This document shows positions 1 through 7,722 of a stretch of DNA of 13,162 bases, piece by piece. Positions within the stretch are counted from its first letter, which is position 1, and every line of letters starts with the position of its first letter. Source of the DNA: Micavibrio_C sp964577255 (GTDB taxonomy: Bacteria > Pseudomonadota > Alphaproteobacteria > Micavibrionales > Micavibrionaceae); assembly GCA_964577255.1 (NCBI GenBank), contig CAZNYM010000048.1:1-13162 (forward strand), in the 5' to 3' direction. Made by a program: the position numbers and the translations under genes. The notes below the pieces were generated by a model. It was not told the DNA's origin. It did not search any database and saw only the letters and a list, made by a program, of their open reading frames with translations.

Positions 1-111
1 CTCAAGAGCCATTGCGAGACAAAACTCAACGAAGCCCGTGAAAAGATTCGGAAAATCACCATCGGCAAGGACGGCGCGCCGTCACTGTCGCCCCTCGACG
101 ACAAAGAATAA
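1..111 (+). CDS. xseB: Exodeoxyribonuclease VII small subunit, C-terminal end (partial)
   Basis: This is the last 36 codons of a plus-strand gene that begins before the window and stops with TAA at 109-111. The peptide opens LKSHCETKLNEAREKI, which fits the XseB family pattern (helix ending in LK..CE.KL..A...I), and ends in a short acidic tail, DDKE. XseB is the small subunit of exonuclease VII; several copies bind XseA to degrade single-stranded DNA in the cytoplasm. The next gene, ispA, starts 24 bases downstream, and xseB directly before ispA and dxs is a known bacterial arrangement, which supports the call. Only the C-terminal third is visible, so the start, full length and regulation cannot be judged. 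It is probably co-transcribed with ispA and dxs. Confidence 0.85.
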   Translation, partial: LKSHCETKLNEAREKIRKITIGKDGAPSLSPLDDKE

Positions 112-135
112 AACGCACCAGCAGGAGTTCCCTCT

Positions 136-1044
136 ATGCCTTCACCACGCGAAGCCTCGAAAAGCCTGCAGGAGCAGATGAACGAAAGCCTGGAGGCGGT
201 CAACAAATCCATCACGCGCCTGCTGCCGGAAACGGACTCGCCCGACGCCCCCCTGTTCGAAGCCATGCGCTACGCCACGCTCGACGGCGGCAAGAAACTG
301 CGCCCGTTCCTGGTGATGCAATCGGCACGGCTTTTCAATGTCGATCCCCTGCGCGCGCGGCGCGTGGCATCGGCGGTTGAATTCGTTCATTGCTACTCCC
401 TGATCCACGACGATCTGCCGGCGATGGACAACGCCGACCTGCGCCGCGGCAAGCCCTCGACGCACAAGGTCTTCGGCGAAGCGACCGCCATCCTGGCGGG
501 CGACGCGCTGCTGGCGCTGGCTTTTGAAGTCCTGGCCGAACCGGAAACGCACGAAGACCCACGCGTGCGCGCCGAACTGGTGCTTACGCTGGCGCAGTCA
601 TCGGGCCGCCACGGCCTGTGCGGCGGCCAGATGCTGGACCTGGTGGGTGAGAAGGAATCGTTCGACCTAGGCACCATCAGCCGCCTGCAGCGCATGAAAA
701 CCGGTAAGCTGATGGCGTTCTCGTGCGAGGCCGGCGCGATCTTGGGTAAAGCCAGCGAGCCGCTGCGCAAGGCGCTTGCCAATTATGCCTACGACCTCGG
801 TCTGGCCTTCCAGGTGACGGACGACATTTTGGACGTCGAAGGCGACCCGAAAGTCACAGGCAAGGAAAAAGGCAAAGATGCCCGCGCCGGAAAATCGACC
901 TTCGTTTCCACCATGGGCAAGGAACAGGCCCAGGCCCGCGCCCGCATGCTGGTCGAACAGGCCAAAAGCCATCTGAACATCTTTGAAAACCGCGCCGATA
1001 CCCTTAAGGACCTGGCCGATTACGTCCTCAAGCGCCGGGCGTAA
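136..1044 (+). CDS. ispA: Farnesyl/geranylgeranyl diphosphate synthase (short-chain polyprenyl synthase)
   Basis: This cytoplasmic enzyme condenses isopentenyl diphosphate with allylic diphosphates to make farnesyl (or geranylgeranyl) diphosphate, the precursor of quinone tails, undecaprenyl carrier and hopanoids. The 302 residues match the family length. The substrate-binding motif GGKKLRP is at 51-57. The first Asp-rich motif DDLPAMD is at 92-98, followed by DLRRG at 101-105. GDALLALAFEVL follows near 122-133, GQMLDL is at 164-169, KTGKL at 188-192, and the second Asp-rich motif DDILD at 229-233. The residues just before the first motif (YSLIH) match those I know from E. coli IspA, which favours a C15 product, but chain length is an inference. 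The ATG at 136 is preceded by a clear AGGAG at 123-127. The gene lies 24 bases after xseB and 4 bases before dxs, so it is mid-operon. Confidence 0.93.
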   Translation: MPSPREASKSLQEQMNESLEAVNKSITRLLPETDSPDAPLFEAMRYATLDGGKKLRPFLVMQSARLFNVDPLRARRVASAVEFVHCYSLIHDDLPAMDNADLRRGKPSTHKVFGEATAILAGDALLALAFEVLAEPETHEDPRVRAELVLTLAQSSGRHGLCGGQMLDLVGEKESFDLGTISRLQRMKTGKLMAFSCEAGAILGKASEPLRKALANYAYDLGLAFQVTDDILDVEGDPKVTGKEKGKDARAGKSTFVSTMGKEQAQARARMLVEQAKSHLNIFENRADTLKDLADYVLKRRA

Positions 1045-1048
1045 GCGC

Positions 1049-2977
1049 ATGAAACCGGCGCAGGAAAAGGATCGGCATATCTCCCGCGCGGAATCGTCCA
1101 CGCCCCTGCTGGACCGCGCCGCCGAGCCTGCCGCCCTGAAAGATTTTTCCGACGAAGAACTCGCGCGCCTGGCGGACGAGCTGCGTGCCGAGACCATCGA
1201 CGCGGTATCGCAGACCGGCGGGCACCTGGGCGCGGGGTTGGGCGTGGTCGAACTGACCGTCGCGCTGCATGCCGTGTTCGACACGCCCCACGACCGCCTG
1301 ATCTGGGATGTCGGACATCAGTGCTACCCGCATAAAATCCTCACCGGTCGCCGCGACCGCATCCGCACCCTGCGCCAAGGCGGCGGGCTTTCGGGATTCA
1401 CCAGACGCAGCGAAAGCGCTTACGACCCCTTTGGCGCGGCGCACTCCTCGACATCGATCTCCGCCGGCCTCGGCATGGCGGTGGCGCGCGACCTCGGCGG
1501 ACAGGACAATCACGTGATTTGCGTGATCGGCGACGGCGCCATGAGCGCCGGCATGGCCTATGAAGCCATGAACAACGCCGGCGGCATGAAAAGCCGCCTG
1601 ATCGTCATTCTCAACGACAATGAAATGTCGATCGCACCGCCCGTGGGGGCGATGAGCCGCTATCTGACGCGCCTCGTCTCCTCGCAGCCTTACATGAGCG
1701 CTCGCGATCTCGCCAGAAAGGCAGGCGCCATGCTGCCACCACCTTTGCGTCATGCCGCGCGCCGCGCCGAGGAAACCGCCCGGGCCGCGCTCGGCGGCGG
1801 TACGCTGTTCGAGGAAATGGGTTTTTATTACATCGGCCCCGTGGACGGCCACAATCTCGAGCATCTGCTGCCCATCCTGCGCAACGTCAGGGACGGCCGC
1901 CGCGAGGGGCCGGTGCTGATCCACGCTTTGACCCGCAAGGGAAAGGGTTATGCTCCGGCCGAGGCCGCCGCCGACAAAATGCACGGCGTGACCAAGTTCG
2001 ACGTCGTGACCGGCAGCCAGCACAAGCCAAAAATCAATGCTCCCGCCTACACCAAAGTCTTTGCCGAGGCCCTGATCGACGAAGCGCAGCGCGATGATAA
2101 AATTGTCGGCATCACCGCCGCCATGCCGGGCGGCACCGGCATGGATCTGTTCGGTTACGAATTCCCCGCTCGCATGTTCGATGTGGGCATAGCCGAGCAG
2201 CACGCCGTGACTTTCGCCGCGGGCATGGCCACAGAGGGTTATAAGCCGTTCTGCGCAATTTATTCCACCTTCCTGCAACGCGCTTACGACCAGGTTGTTC
2301 ACGATGTCGCACTGCAGAACCTGCCGGTGCGTTTTGCCCTTGATCGCGCGGGCCTCGTGGGTGCCGACGGCGCCACTCACGCGGGATCGTTCGACATCGC
2401 TTATCTCGGCTGCTTGCCGAACATGGTGCTGATGGCGGCCGCCGATGAAGCCGAACTGGTACATATGGTCGCGACCGCCGCCGCCTATGACGGCGGGCCC
2501 TGCGCCTTTCGTTATCCGCGCGGCGAAGGTACGGGCGCCGACATGCCCGCGCGCGGCCGGCCGCTTACCCTTGGCAAGGGCCGCATCGTGCGCGAAGGAA
2601 CCGACGCCGCGCTGCTTTCCTACGGCACGCGTCTTGATGAGTGCATTATGGCGGCAGACATGCTGGCGCATAAAGGAATCAGCATCACGGTGGCTGACGC
2701 CCGCTTCGCTAAACCGCTCGATACGGCGCTGATCGCGCAGCTGGCGCGCCATCACAAGGCGCTTGTAACCGTCGAGGAAGGATCGGCCGGTGGTTTCGGC
2801 AGCTTCGTGCTGCACGAACTTGCCGCGACTGGAAAGCTCGACGACGGATGCCTTAAAGTGCGAACCCTGTGCCTGCCCGACATCTTTATCGACCACGACA
2901 AGCCCGCCACGCAGTATCAGCAGGCTGGACTTGATGCCGCCGCCCTTTTCAAAACCGTCAAAGAACTGATCCGCTAA
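1049..2977 (+). CDS. dxs: 1-deoxy-D-xylulose-5-phosphate synthase
   Basis: DXS is a thiamine-diphosphate enzyme. It joins pyruvate and glyceraldehyde 3-phosphate to form DXP, the entry point of the MEP isoprenoid pathway and a precursor of thiamine and pyridoxal phosphate. From the ATG at 1049 the protein is 642 residues, normal for the family. Visible hallmarks are the catalytic-site His in GGHLGAGLG (His59), the ThDP-binding stretch GDGAMSAG (161-168) through NDN (189-191), the linker GPVDGHN, and the catalytic Glu in GIAEQHAV (Glu383). The C-terminal transketolase domain ends near the stop. The frame is open back to 983 inside ispA, but the ATG at 1049 restores the usual N-terminus. No Shine-Dalgarno sequence is obvious there. 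The start lies four bases after the ispA stop (TAAGCGCATG), which suggests translational coupling. The HAD gene follows after two bases. Confidence 0.95.
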   Translation: MKPAQEKDRHISRAESSTPLLDRAAEPAALKDFSDEELARLADELRAETIDAVSQTGGHLGAGLGVVELTVALHAVFDTPHDRLIWDVGHQCYPHKILTGRRDRIRTLRQGGGLSGFTRRSESAYDPFGAAHSSTSISAGLGMAVARDLGGQDNHVICVIGDGAMSAGMAYEAMNNAGGMKSRLIVILNDNEMSIAPPVGAMSRYLTRLVSSQPYMSARDLARKAGAMLPPPLRHAARRAEETARAALGGGTLFEEMGFYYIGPVDGHNLEHLLPILRNVRDGRREGPVLIHALTRKGKGYAPAEAAADKMHGVTKFDVVTGSQHKPKINAPAYTKVFAEALIDEAQRDDKIVGITAAMPGGTGMDLFGYEFPARMFDVGIAEQHAVTFAAGMATEGYKPFCAIYSTFLQRAYDQVVHDVALQNLPVRFALDRAGLVGADGATHAGSFDIAYLGCLPNMVLMAAADEAELVHMVATAAAYDGGPCAFRYPRGEGTGADMPARGRPLTLGKGRIVREGTDAALLSYGTRLDECIMAADMLAHKGISITVADARFAKPLDTALIAQLARHHKALVTVEEGSAGGFGSFVLHELAATGKLDDGCLKVRTLCLPDIFIDHDKPATQYQQAGLDAAALFKTVKELIR

Positions 2978-2979
2978 GA

Positions 2980-3666
2980 TTGTCGCTCCCAAAACCCACC
3001 ATCATCCTTTTCGACATGGACGGCACTACGGTGCGCCACATCGACCCGCGCCTACTGCAGGTTCTCGAGTTCCTTGATGACGCTGCGCACCGCGCGGCGG
3101 GGCTCATCTCAAAGCTTCTAGGCCGGCGCATCGAAAGGCCGCTGCTGGTGGAGATGAGGCACGGCAGAAGGCCCAAGCTGCTGGTTCACCGGGCGCTTCA
3201 CAAAATGCGCCGCAAGGACGTCGATGAAATAGTCGAGCCCTGCCCCGGAATTTACGACCTGCTGGATTTCCTCAAGGAAAGAGACGTCGTGATGGGGCTG
3301 GTCAGCAACGGCCTGGGCAAAGGCTACGGCCATGACATCCTCAAAACCTTCGATCTCGAAAAATATTTCAGCGCCACCATTTTCCGCGAGGACATACGGC
3401 GCTCGAAACCGCATCCCGATCCACTGCTGCAGGCGCTGGAGCAGATCGGGCGCGCCGTGAGCACGAGCGATGTCATCTGGTATTTCGGCGACAGGCCCAA
3501 GGACGTCAAAGCCGCTGTGGCGGCCCAGGCGCATTTGCCCTGCCCCGTCGTTCCCTTCGCCTACGGCCTGAACCCGGCGATGGCGCTTTTGGAATCGAAC
3601 CACAGCGTCGAGAACATCGTCATCGCCTGGCCCGACCTTCTCGCCCGGCTGCGGCCGCTGTTTTAA
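2980..3666 (+). CDS. HAD-superfamily phosphatase of unknown substrate (TTG start)
   Basis: This 228-residue soluble protein carries all four haloacid-dehalogenase motifs: I FDMDGT with Asp12 and Asp14; II LVSN with Ser109-Asn110; III Lys143 in SKPHPDP; IV GDRPKD with Asp171 and Asp175. A helical cap region lies between motifs I and II. This is the layout of phosphoglycolate-phosphatase-like HAD hydrolases, which remove phosphate through an aspartyl-phosphate intermediate. The substrate cannot be read from the sequence. The first in-frame ATG (3016) is inside motif I, so translation must start upstream, and the TTG at 2980 is the only visible choice. It lies two bases after the dxs stop, consistent with coupled translation. 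As a member of the ispA-dxs operon, it may act on a phosphorylated metabolite linked to this pathway, but that is a guess. Its stop overlaps that of sppA on the other strand. Confidence 0.82.
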   Translation: MSLPKPTIILFDMDGTTVRHIDPRLLQVLEFLDDAAHRAAGLISKLLGRRIERPLLVEMRHGRRPKLLVHRALHKMRRKDVDEIVEPCPGIYDLLDFLKERDVVMGLVSNGLGKGYGHDILKTFDLEKYFSATIFREDIRRSKPHPDPLLQALEQIGRAVSTSDVIWYFGDRPKDVKAAVAAQAHLPCPVVPFAYGLNPAMALLESNHSVENIVIAWPDLLARLRPLF

Positions 3667-5537
3667 GGCTGAAGGCGGACATCGGCCCGCAACCACTGCC
3701 CGCCCGCAGCCTGCGGCAGAAGTGGCGTGATTTTTTCCATCACCGCGCCCTGCCACGATAAAGCCCGGGCCATGCCCGCCTGCAGCTCCAGAAGCTTGAG
3801 CAGTTCGTCGAACGGCGAGCGCGGCTCCGGAAGCTCGGTGATGGCAACGCCGTGCCTGTCTTTCGCGCCCGCCTGCACGGCAGCATAATCGAGGGCGTCG
3901 TTCAGCGTGCCCAGAGCATCGACCAGACCGTTATTCTTCGCCTGCGCCCCCGTCCAGACACGGCCGCGCGCCACGCGCTCGACCTGCGCCGGGTTCATCA
4001 TGCGCCCGGCAGCGACGACAGAGGTGAAATCGTTATAGATATCGTCGAAGATAGCGTTCATGCGCTCGGCCTGCGCGGGCGTAAGGGGCTGGTTGAGCGA
4101 CCACAGCCCGGCATTCTCACCCCAGGTGACCTGCGACCAGTTGATATCGGCCTTCTTCCAGAATTCCTCGAGCGCGAATTTCCCGCCGGCCACGCCGATG
4201 GAGCCGGTCAGGGTCATGGGCATGGCATATATATAGTCGGCTGGCGCCGCCACCCAGTAACCGCCCGACGCCGCCATGCCGCCCATGGAGACGATGACTT
4301 TCTTGCCCTTCTCCTTGGCGTTCACGAGAGCGTGGCGGATCGTTTCCGAAGCACTGGGCGAGCCGCCGGGACTGTCTATCCGCACCACGATCACTTTGTA
4401 ATCGTCATCGCGAGCGGCGCCGTTGATCGCCTTGGCAATATCGTCGGCGCCCGCCACGCTTTCGCTGAACATATCGGTATCGTCGGACGAGGACATGATC
4501 GCGCCCGTAATATAGACGAGCGCCACACCCGGCTTCCGGGCGCCTTTACCCACAGGCAGGGTATGAGAGGCCATCACATCGTCGGCGTAGCGGCGCAGGG
4601 TCACGAACTTGACTTCATCCGCCTTGCCCGACTTTTTACGCGCCTCCTGCTCGAAGGCGCTGGCGTAATCCAGACGGTCGATCAGCTTGGCGGCCAGGGC
4701 TTCGTCGTCGGTCAGCAAGCCCTTATCGATCTGGGCCGTCAATTCTTCCTTGGCAAGCTTACGGTCGGACGCCATATCGTCCAGCATATGAGCGGCGAGA
4801 TCGCCCACCAGCGACACGGCGGCCTCGCGGCTCGCTTCACCCATTTCCGTGGCTGTAAAACTCTCGAAGATGTTTTTATATTCCTTGCGAGCGAAGAACT
4901 GCGGCGCGATGCCCAGACGATCCAGAAGCGCACGGGCGTAAGGCGCCTCGATGCCTATGCCAGGGATATAGAGATTGCCCACCGGCTGCATCCAGATCTC
5001 GCCAAAGCCGGTGGCGAGATAATAGGCGCCCATCCCGCCCGTCTCCGGCCCCCAGGATTCGGCATAGATATGCGCGAATTTTCCGGTGGCGCGGAAACGC
5101 TTGATTGCACGACGAAGCTCCTCGATCTGGGCCAGCGAAAAGCCGCCTTCTTTCATCTTGGCGGCGATACCCTTCACGCGCGCGTCGGTCTGGGCGCGGT
5201 CGAGCGTATCGATCACTTCGCGGAAAGTCAGGTCGGAGGCGGCGCCGTAGCCGTACGACTCGAACTGGCGGTGTTCGGCATAATCGCCCTCGAGCGTCAG
5301 GCGCAGGATCATGGCGTTGGGCAGAACCGGTGTTTCATCGTCAGCAAGCATGCCGCCGACAAAAGCCGAGATGAAGAAGGAGAGCAGGAAGATCGCGCCC
5401 AGAAACGTGCACAGGCCGCGGATGCGCCGGCCGACCCAGCGGAAAAACCCGCCCTTCTTCTTCGGCTGTGTCGCCGGGACGGGAGCGGGTGCGACGGAAG
5501 AAAACAGGCGGCGTTTATGAAGGCGGATGGGCATCAT
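3663..5537 (-). CDS. sppA: Signal peptide peptidase SppA, 67 kDa type
   Basis: SppA is a membrane-anchored Ser/Lys protease that degrades signal peptides left after protein export. The 624 residues comprise a basic N-terminal segment (about 1-40), one hydrophobic anchor (about 41-63), then two tandem protease-like domains on the periplasmic side, as in E. coli SppA (67K type). The likely general-base Lys is Lys221 in the EYKNIFESF segment of the first domain. The nucleophile is Ser424 in MAASGGYW of the second, followed by TLTGSIGV. Both catalytic residues are therefore present. Two adjacent ATG codons (5537 and 5534) are possible. The AGAGGA at 5545-5540 is three bases from the first and six from the second, so the second may be the true start. 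The aroC stop is seven bases upstream, so the gene is in the fabI-aroC-sppA unit. Its own stop overlaps the convergent HAD gene. Confidence 0.92.
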   Translation of the reverse strand: MMPIRLHKRRLFSSVAPAPVPATQPKKKGGFFRWVGRRIRGLCTFLGAIFLLSFFISAFVGGMLADDETPVLPNAMILRLTLEGDYAEHRQFESYGYGAASDLTFREVIDTLDRAQTDARVKGIAAKMKEGGFSLAQIEELRRAIKRFRATGKFAHIYAESWGPETGGMGAYYLATGFGEIWMQPVGNLYIPGIGIEAPYARALLDRLGIAPQFFARKEYKNIFESFTATEMGEASREAAVSLVGDLAAHMLDDMASDRKLAKEELTAQIDKGLLTDDEALAAKLIDRLDYASAFEQEARKKSGKADEVKFVTLRRYADDVMASHTLPVGKGARKPGVALVYITGAIMSSSDDTDMFSESVAGADDIAKAINGAARDDDYKVIVVRIDSPGGSPSASETIRHALVNAKEKGKKVIVSMGGMAASGGYWVAAPADYIYAMPMTLTGSIGVAGGKFALEEFWKKADINWSQVTWGENAGLWSLNQPLTPAQAERMNAIFDDIYNDFTSVVAAGRMMNPAQVERVARGRVWTGAQAKNNGLVDALGTLNDALDYAAVQAGAKDRHGVAITELPEPRSPFDELLKLLELQAGMARALSWQGAVMEKITPLLPQAAGGQWLRADVRLQP

Positions 5538-5539
5538 GA

Positions 5540-5545
5540 TCCTCT
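5540..5545 (-). promoter_or_regulatory. Ribosome binding site of sppA
   Basis: On the minus strand AGAGGA overlaps the end of the aroC stop codon and precedes the ATGATG start of sppA. Spacing is three bases to the first ATG and six to the second, which favours the second. Its overlap with the aroC stop means ribosomes finishing aroC sit on this site, a typical coupled arrangement. Confidence 0.6.
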
Positions 5546-6630
5546 TACAAGCATTGAGCCTTATGGCGCAGCCAGTGATCGGCCAGCACGCAGGCCATCA
5601 TGGCTTCGGCGACCGGCGCGCCGCGTATACCCACGCAGGGGTCGTGACGGCCCTTGGTAACGATATCGGTGTCGCGGCCGTGAATATCGACGGTTTTGAC
5701 AGGGGAAAGAATGGAACTGGTCGGCTTGAAAGCGATCCTGACCACGATCTCCTGCCCTGTGGAAATGCCGCCCAGGATTCCGCCGGCATTGTTCGACAGG
5801 AACACGGGCCGGCCGTCGGGACCCGTACGCATTTCATCGGCGTTTTTTTCACCGCCCCAGGCAACGCATTCAAAACCGGCGCCGATTTCCACGCCTTTCA
5901 CGGCGTTGATCGACATCATCGCCTTGGCCAGGTCGGCATCGAGACGGTCGTAAACCGGCGCGCCGAGACCAGCGGGAATTCCCACCGCCCGCACCTCGAC
6001 GACCGCACCCACGCTCGAGCCCGCCTTGCGGGTCTTGTCGAGAAAATCCTCCCACACCGACACGATGGCGGAATCGGGGGCGAAAAAGGAATTCTTTTCG
6101 GTCTGGCTCCAATCCCACGAAGATCCCGCGATTTTATGAGGCCCGATCTGGATCACCGCAGCGCGGATACTGACGGCAGATGAAATCTGCGCGGCTAGGA
6201 TCCGCCGCGCGACGGCGCCCGCAGCCACGCGCATCGCCGTTTCGCGCGCCGAAGCGCGCCCGCCGCCGCGATAATCGCGGATGCCGTATTTGGCCTGATA
6301 GGCGTAATCGGCGTGCGCGGGACGAAACTTGTCCTTGATTTCGTCATAGTCTTTCGATTTCGCGTCGGTATTCTCGATGAGCAGGCTTATGGGCGTGCCG
6401 GTGGTGAGACCTTCGAACACGCCGGAGAGAATTTTTACCCGGTCTTCTTCCTTGCGCTGAGTCGTGAAACGCGACTGCGCCGGGCGGCGTTTATCGAGAA
6501 AGGGCTGGATGTCGGCTTCCGACAGCGCAAGACGCGGCGGCACGCCGTCGACCACACAACCGATCGCCGGGCCATGGCTTTCGCCCCAGCTTTGATATTG
6601 AAACAAGGTCCCGAACCGATTACCGCCCAT
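5545..6630 (-). CDS. aroC: Chorismate synthase
   Basis: AroC performs the last step of the shikimate pathway, converting 5-enolpyruvylshikimate 3-phosphate to chorismate with reduced FMN as cofactor. Chorismate feeds aromatic amino acids, folate and quinones. The 361 residues equal the usual proteobacterial length. All family signatures are visible: WGESHGPAIG (15-24) with the catalytic-site His19, RPAHADYAY (103-111) with His107, GGGRASARET (122-131), SNNAGGILGGIS (279-290), and GRHDPCVGIRGAPV (327-340). The ATG at 6630 gives the standard N-terminus MGGNRFGTLF. No strong Shine-Dalgarno is visible directly before it. The gene lies 102 bases after the fabI stop and seven bases before sppA. The fabI spacer has a TATATA six bases before the ATG that might belong to a weak internal promoter, but I see no matching -35 box. 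Confidence 0.96.
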   Translation of the reverse strand: MGGNRFGTLFQYQSWGESHGPAIGCVVDGVPPRLALSEADIQPFLDKRRPAQSRFTTQRKEEDRVKILSGVFEGLTTGTPISLLIENTDAKSKDYDEIKDKFRPAHADYAYQAKYGIRDYRGGGRASARETAMRVAAGAVARRILAAQISSAVSIRAAVIQIGPHKIAGSSWDWSQTEKNSFFAPDSAIVSVWEDFLDKTRKAGSSVGAVVEVRAVGIPAGLGAPVYDRLDADLAKAMMSINAVKGVEIGAGFECVAWGGEKNADEMRTGPDGRPVFLSNNAGGILGGISTGQEIVVRIAFKPTSSILSPVKTVDIHGRDTDIVTKGRHDPCVGIRGAPVAEAMMACVLADHWLRHKAQCL

Positions 6631-6732
6631 GCTTTATATATGCCCCCATCAGACCGGCTGAATCGTCGCCGATAACGCCCCCCGCCGCAACAGGGGAACG
6701 CGATTTTTATTTATTTACGTAACATGAAAGAC

Positions 6733-7587
6733 TCAGGCCGCCTGTGAGTCCTTGGAGGAAATGCTTTGCAGCAGCTCGGCAGTACCGGCAGCGGAATCGA
6801 CCGCAGCCATGCCAATGGTGTTGTAGCCGCCGTCGACATACATCACTTCGCCGGTGATGCCGCTGCCGAGGTCGGAGAGCAGGAAGAACCCGGCACGGCC
6901 GACATCGTCGATAGTGACGTTGCGGCGGAGAGGCGCGTTCAGTTCGTTCCATTTTAGGATGAAGCGGAAATCGCCGATGCCGCTCGCGGCCAGCGTTTTG
7001 ATCGGCCCGGCGGAAATCGCGTTGACGCGGATATTTTTTGGGCCGAGATCGGAAGCGAGATAGCGCACCGAGGATTCCAGCGCCGCCTTGGCCACGCCCA
7101 TGACGTTGTAATGCGGCATCACACGCTCGGCCCCGTAATAGGACAGGGTCAGGAGGCTGCCGCCGTTTTTCATCAGCGGCGCCGCGTGCTGGGCCACCGC
7201 AGTGAAGGAGAACACGGAAATATCCATCGTGCGCAGGAAGTTCGCGCGCGTGGTGTTGACGTAGAGGCCGTCAAGCTCGTTCTTGTCAGAGAAAGCGATG
7301 GCGTGCACGACGAAGTCGAGGCCGCCCCAGGAATCGCCCAGCGTCTTAAACACCTGCGCCAGGGCTTCGTCACTCGTCACATCGCAGGGCAGGACATGCT
7401 TGGAATTGACGCTTTCCGCCAGCGGTCGGACGCGCTTTTCAAGCGCTTCGCCCTGGAAGGTGAAGGCCAGTTCGGCGCCCTGGTCGGCCAGCATGCGGGA
7501 AATGCCCCAGGCGATCGAGCGTTCGTTGGCCACGCCCATGATGAGGCCGCGCCTGCCTGCCATAAATTTATTGTCTGCCTGAGTCAT
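6733..7587 (-). CDS. fabI: Enoyl-[acyl-carrier-protein] reductase (NADH), FabI
   Basis: FabI catalyses the final reduction of each fatty-acid elongation cycle in the cytoplasm and is the triclosan/isoniazid-type drug target. The 284-residue SDR protein has the FabI-type nucleotide-binding segment GLIMGVANERSIAWGI (about 14-29), the CDVT segment at 68-71, and the active-site region LTLSYYGAERVMPHYNVMGVAK with Tyr150, Tyr160 and Lys167, corresponding to E. coli Tyr146, Tyr156 and Lys163. The HAIAF stretch (95-99) has Ala98 where E. coli has Gly93. As I recall, Staphylococcus FabI also has Ala there and is drug-sensitive, so this does not by itself imply resistance. The ATG at 7587 is used; an ATG at 7563 (residue 9) is possible, and neither has a convincing Shine-Dalgarno. 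It is the first gene of the fabI-aroC-sppA run and divergent from the unknown gene at 7723. Confidence 0.95.
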   Translation of the reverse strand: MTQADNKFMAGRRGLIMGVANERSIAWGISRMLADQGAELAFTFQGEALEKRVRPLAESVNSKHVLPCDVTSDEALAQVFKTLGDSWGGLDFVVHAIAFSDKNELDGLYVNTTRANFLRTMDISVFSFTAVAQHAAPLMKNGGSLLTLSYYGAERVMPHYNVMGVAKAALESSVRYLASDLGPKNIRVNAISAGPIKTLAASGIGDFRFILKWNELNAPLRRNVTIDDVGRAGFFLLSDLGSGITGEVMYVDGGYNTIGMAAVDSAAGTAELLQSISSKDSQAA

Positions 7588-7722
7588 GATTATGAAAACA
7601 TAAAATCGTTAACGTCCTTGCATCCTACACATTTGCCCCGCTTCGTCCAGCGCTTTTGCCCCCGCTATTGAGGGATTGTTAACCCGCCGGGCCGTAGAGT
7701 AAGAGCGGAGTTTTAGATCGAA
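7588..7722. promoter_or_regulatory. Divergent intergenic region between fabI and the unknown gene
   Basis: These 135 bases separate two outward-facing genes, so they should hold both promoters. GTTAAC palindromes occur at 7608-7613 and 7678-7683, one near each gene. The fabI side is AT-rich and has CATAAT immediately before the ATG on the minus strand. A TTGTTA lies at 7676-7681 on the plus strand. I found no pair of -35 and -10 boxes with good spacing on either strand, so no promoter is placed. A GGAG at 7707-7710 lies twelve bases before the plus-strand ATG and is the best available ribosome binding site. Confidence 0.4.

Noticed and set aside
1028..2992. A 654-codon open frame antisense to dxs
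   Set aside because: DXS motifs are complete on the plus strand. The antisense product is low-complexity and His/Gly/Arg-rich with no family features, a normal by-product of GC-rich codon use.
3852..5660. A 602-codon plus-strand open frame across sppA
   Set aside because: It mirrors sppA codons and has no recognisable domain; sppA has both catalytic residues and family length on the minus strand.
6678..6710. Possible terminator hairpin between fabI and aroC (C run, G run, then T-rich sequence on the plus strand)
   Set aside because: The stem is only about four bases with a long loop, and the T run is on the strand with no gene to terminate.
6890..6900. Whether the FabI Ala98 substitution signals drug resistance
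   Set aside because: Ala at the E. coli Gly93 position is found in sensitive FabI proteins as well, so no resistance claim can be made.
7608..7683. Two GTTAAC palindromes considered as CtrA-type sites
   Set aside because: Neither is part of a TTAA-N7-TTAA pair, so the known CtrA box is not met.
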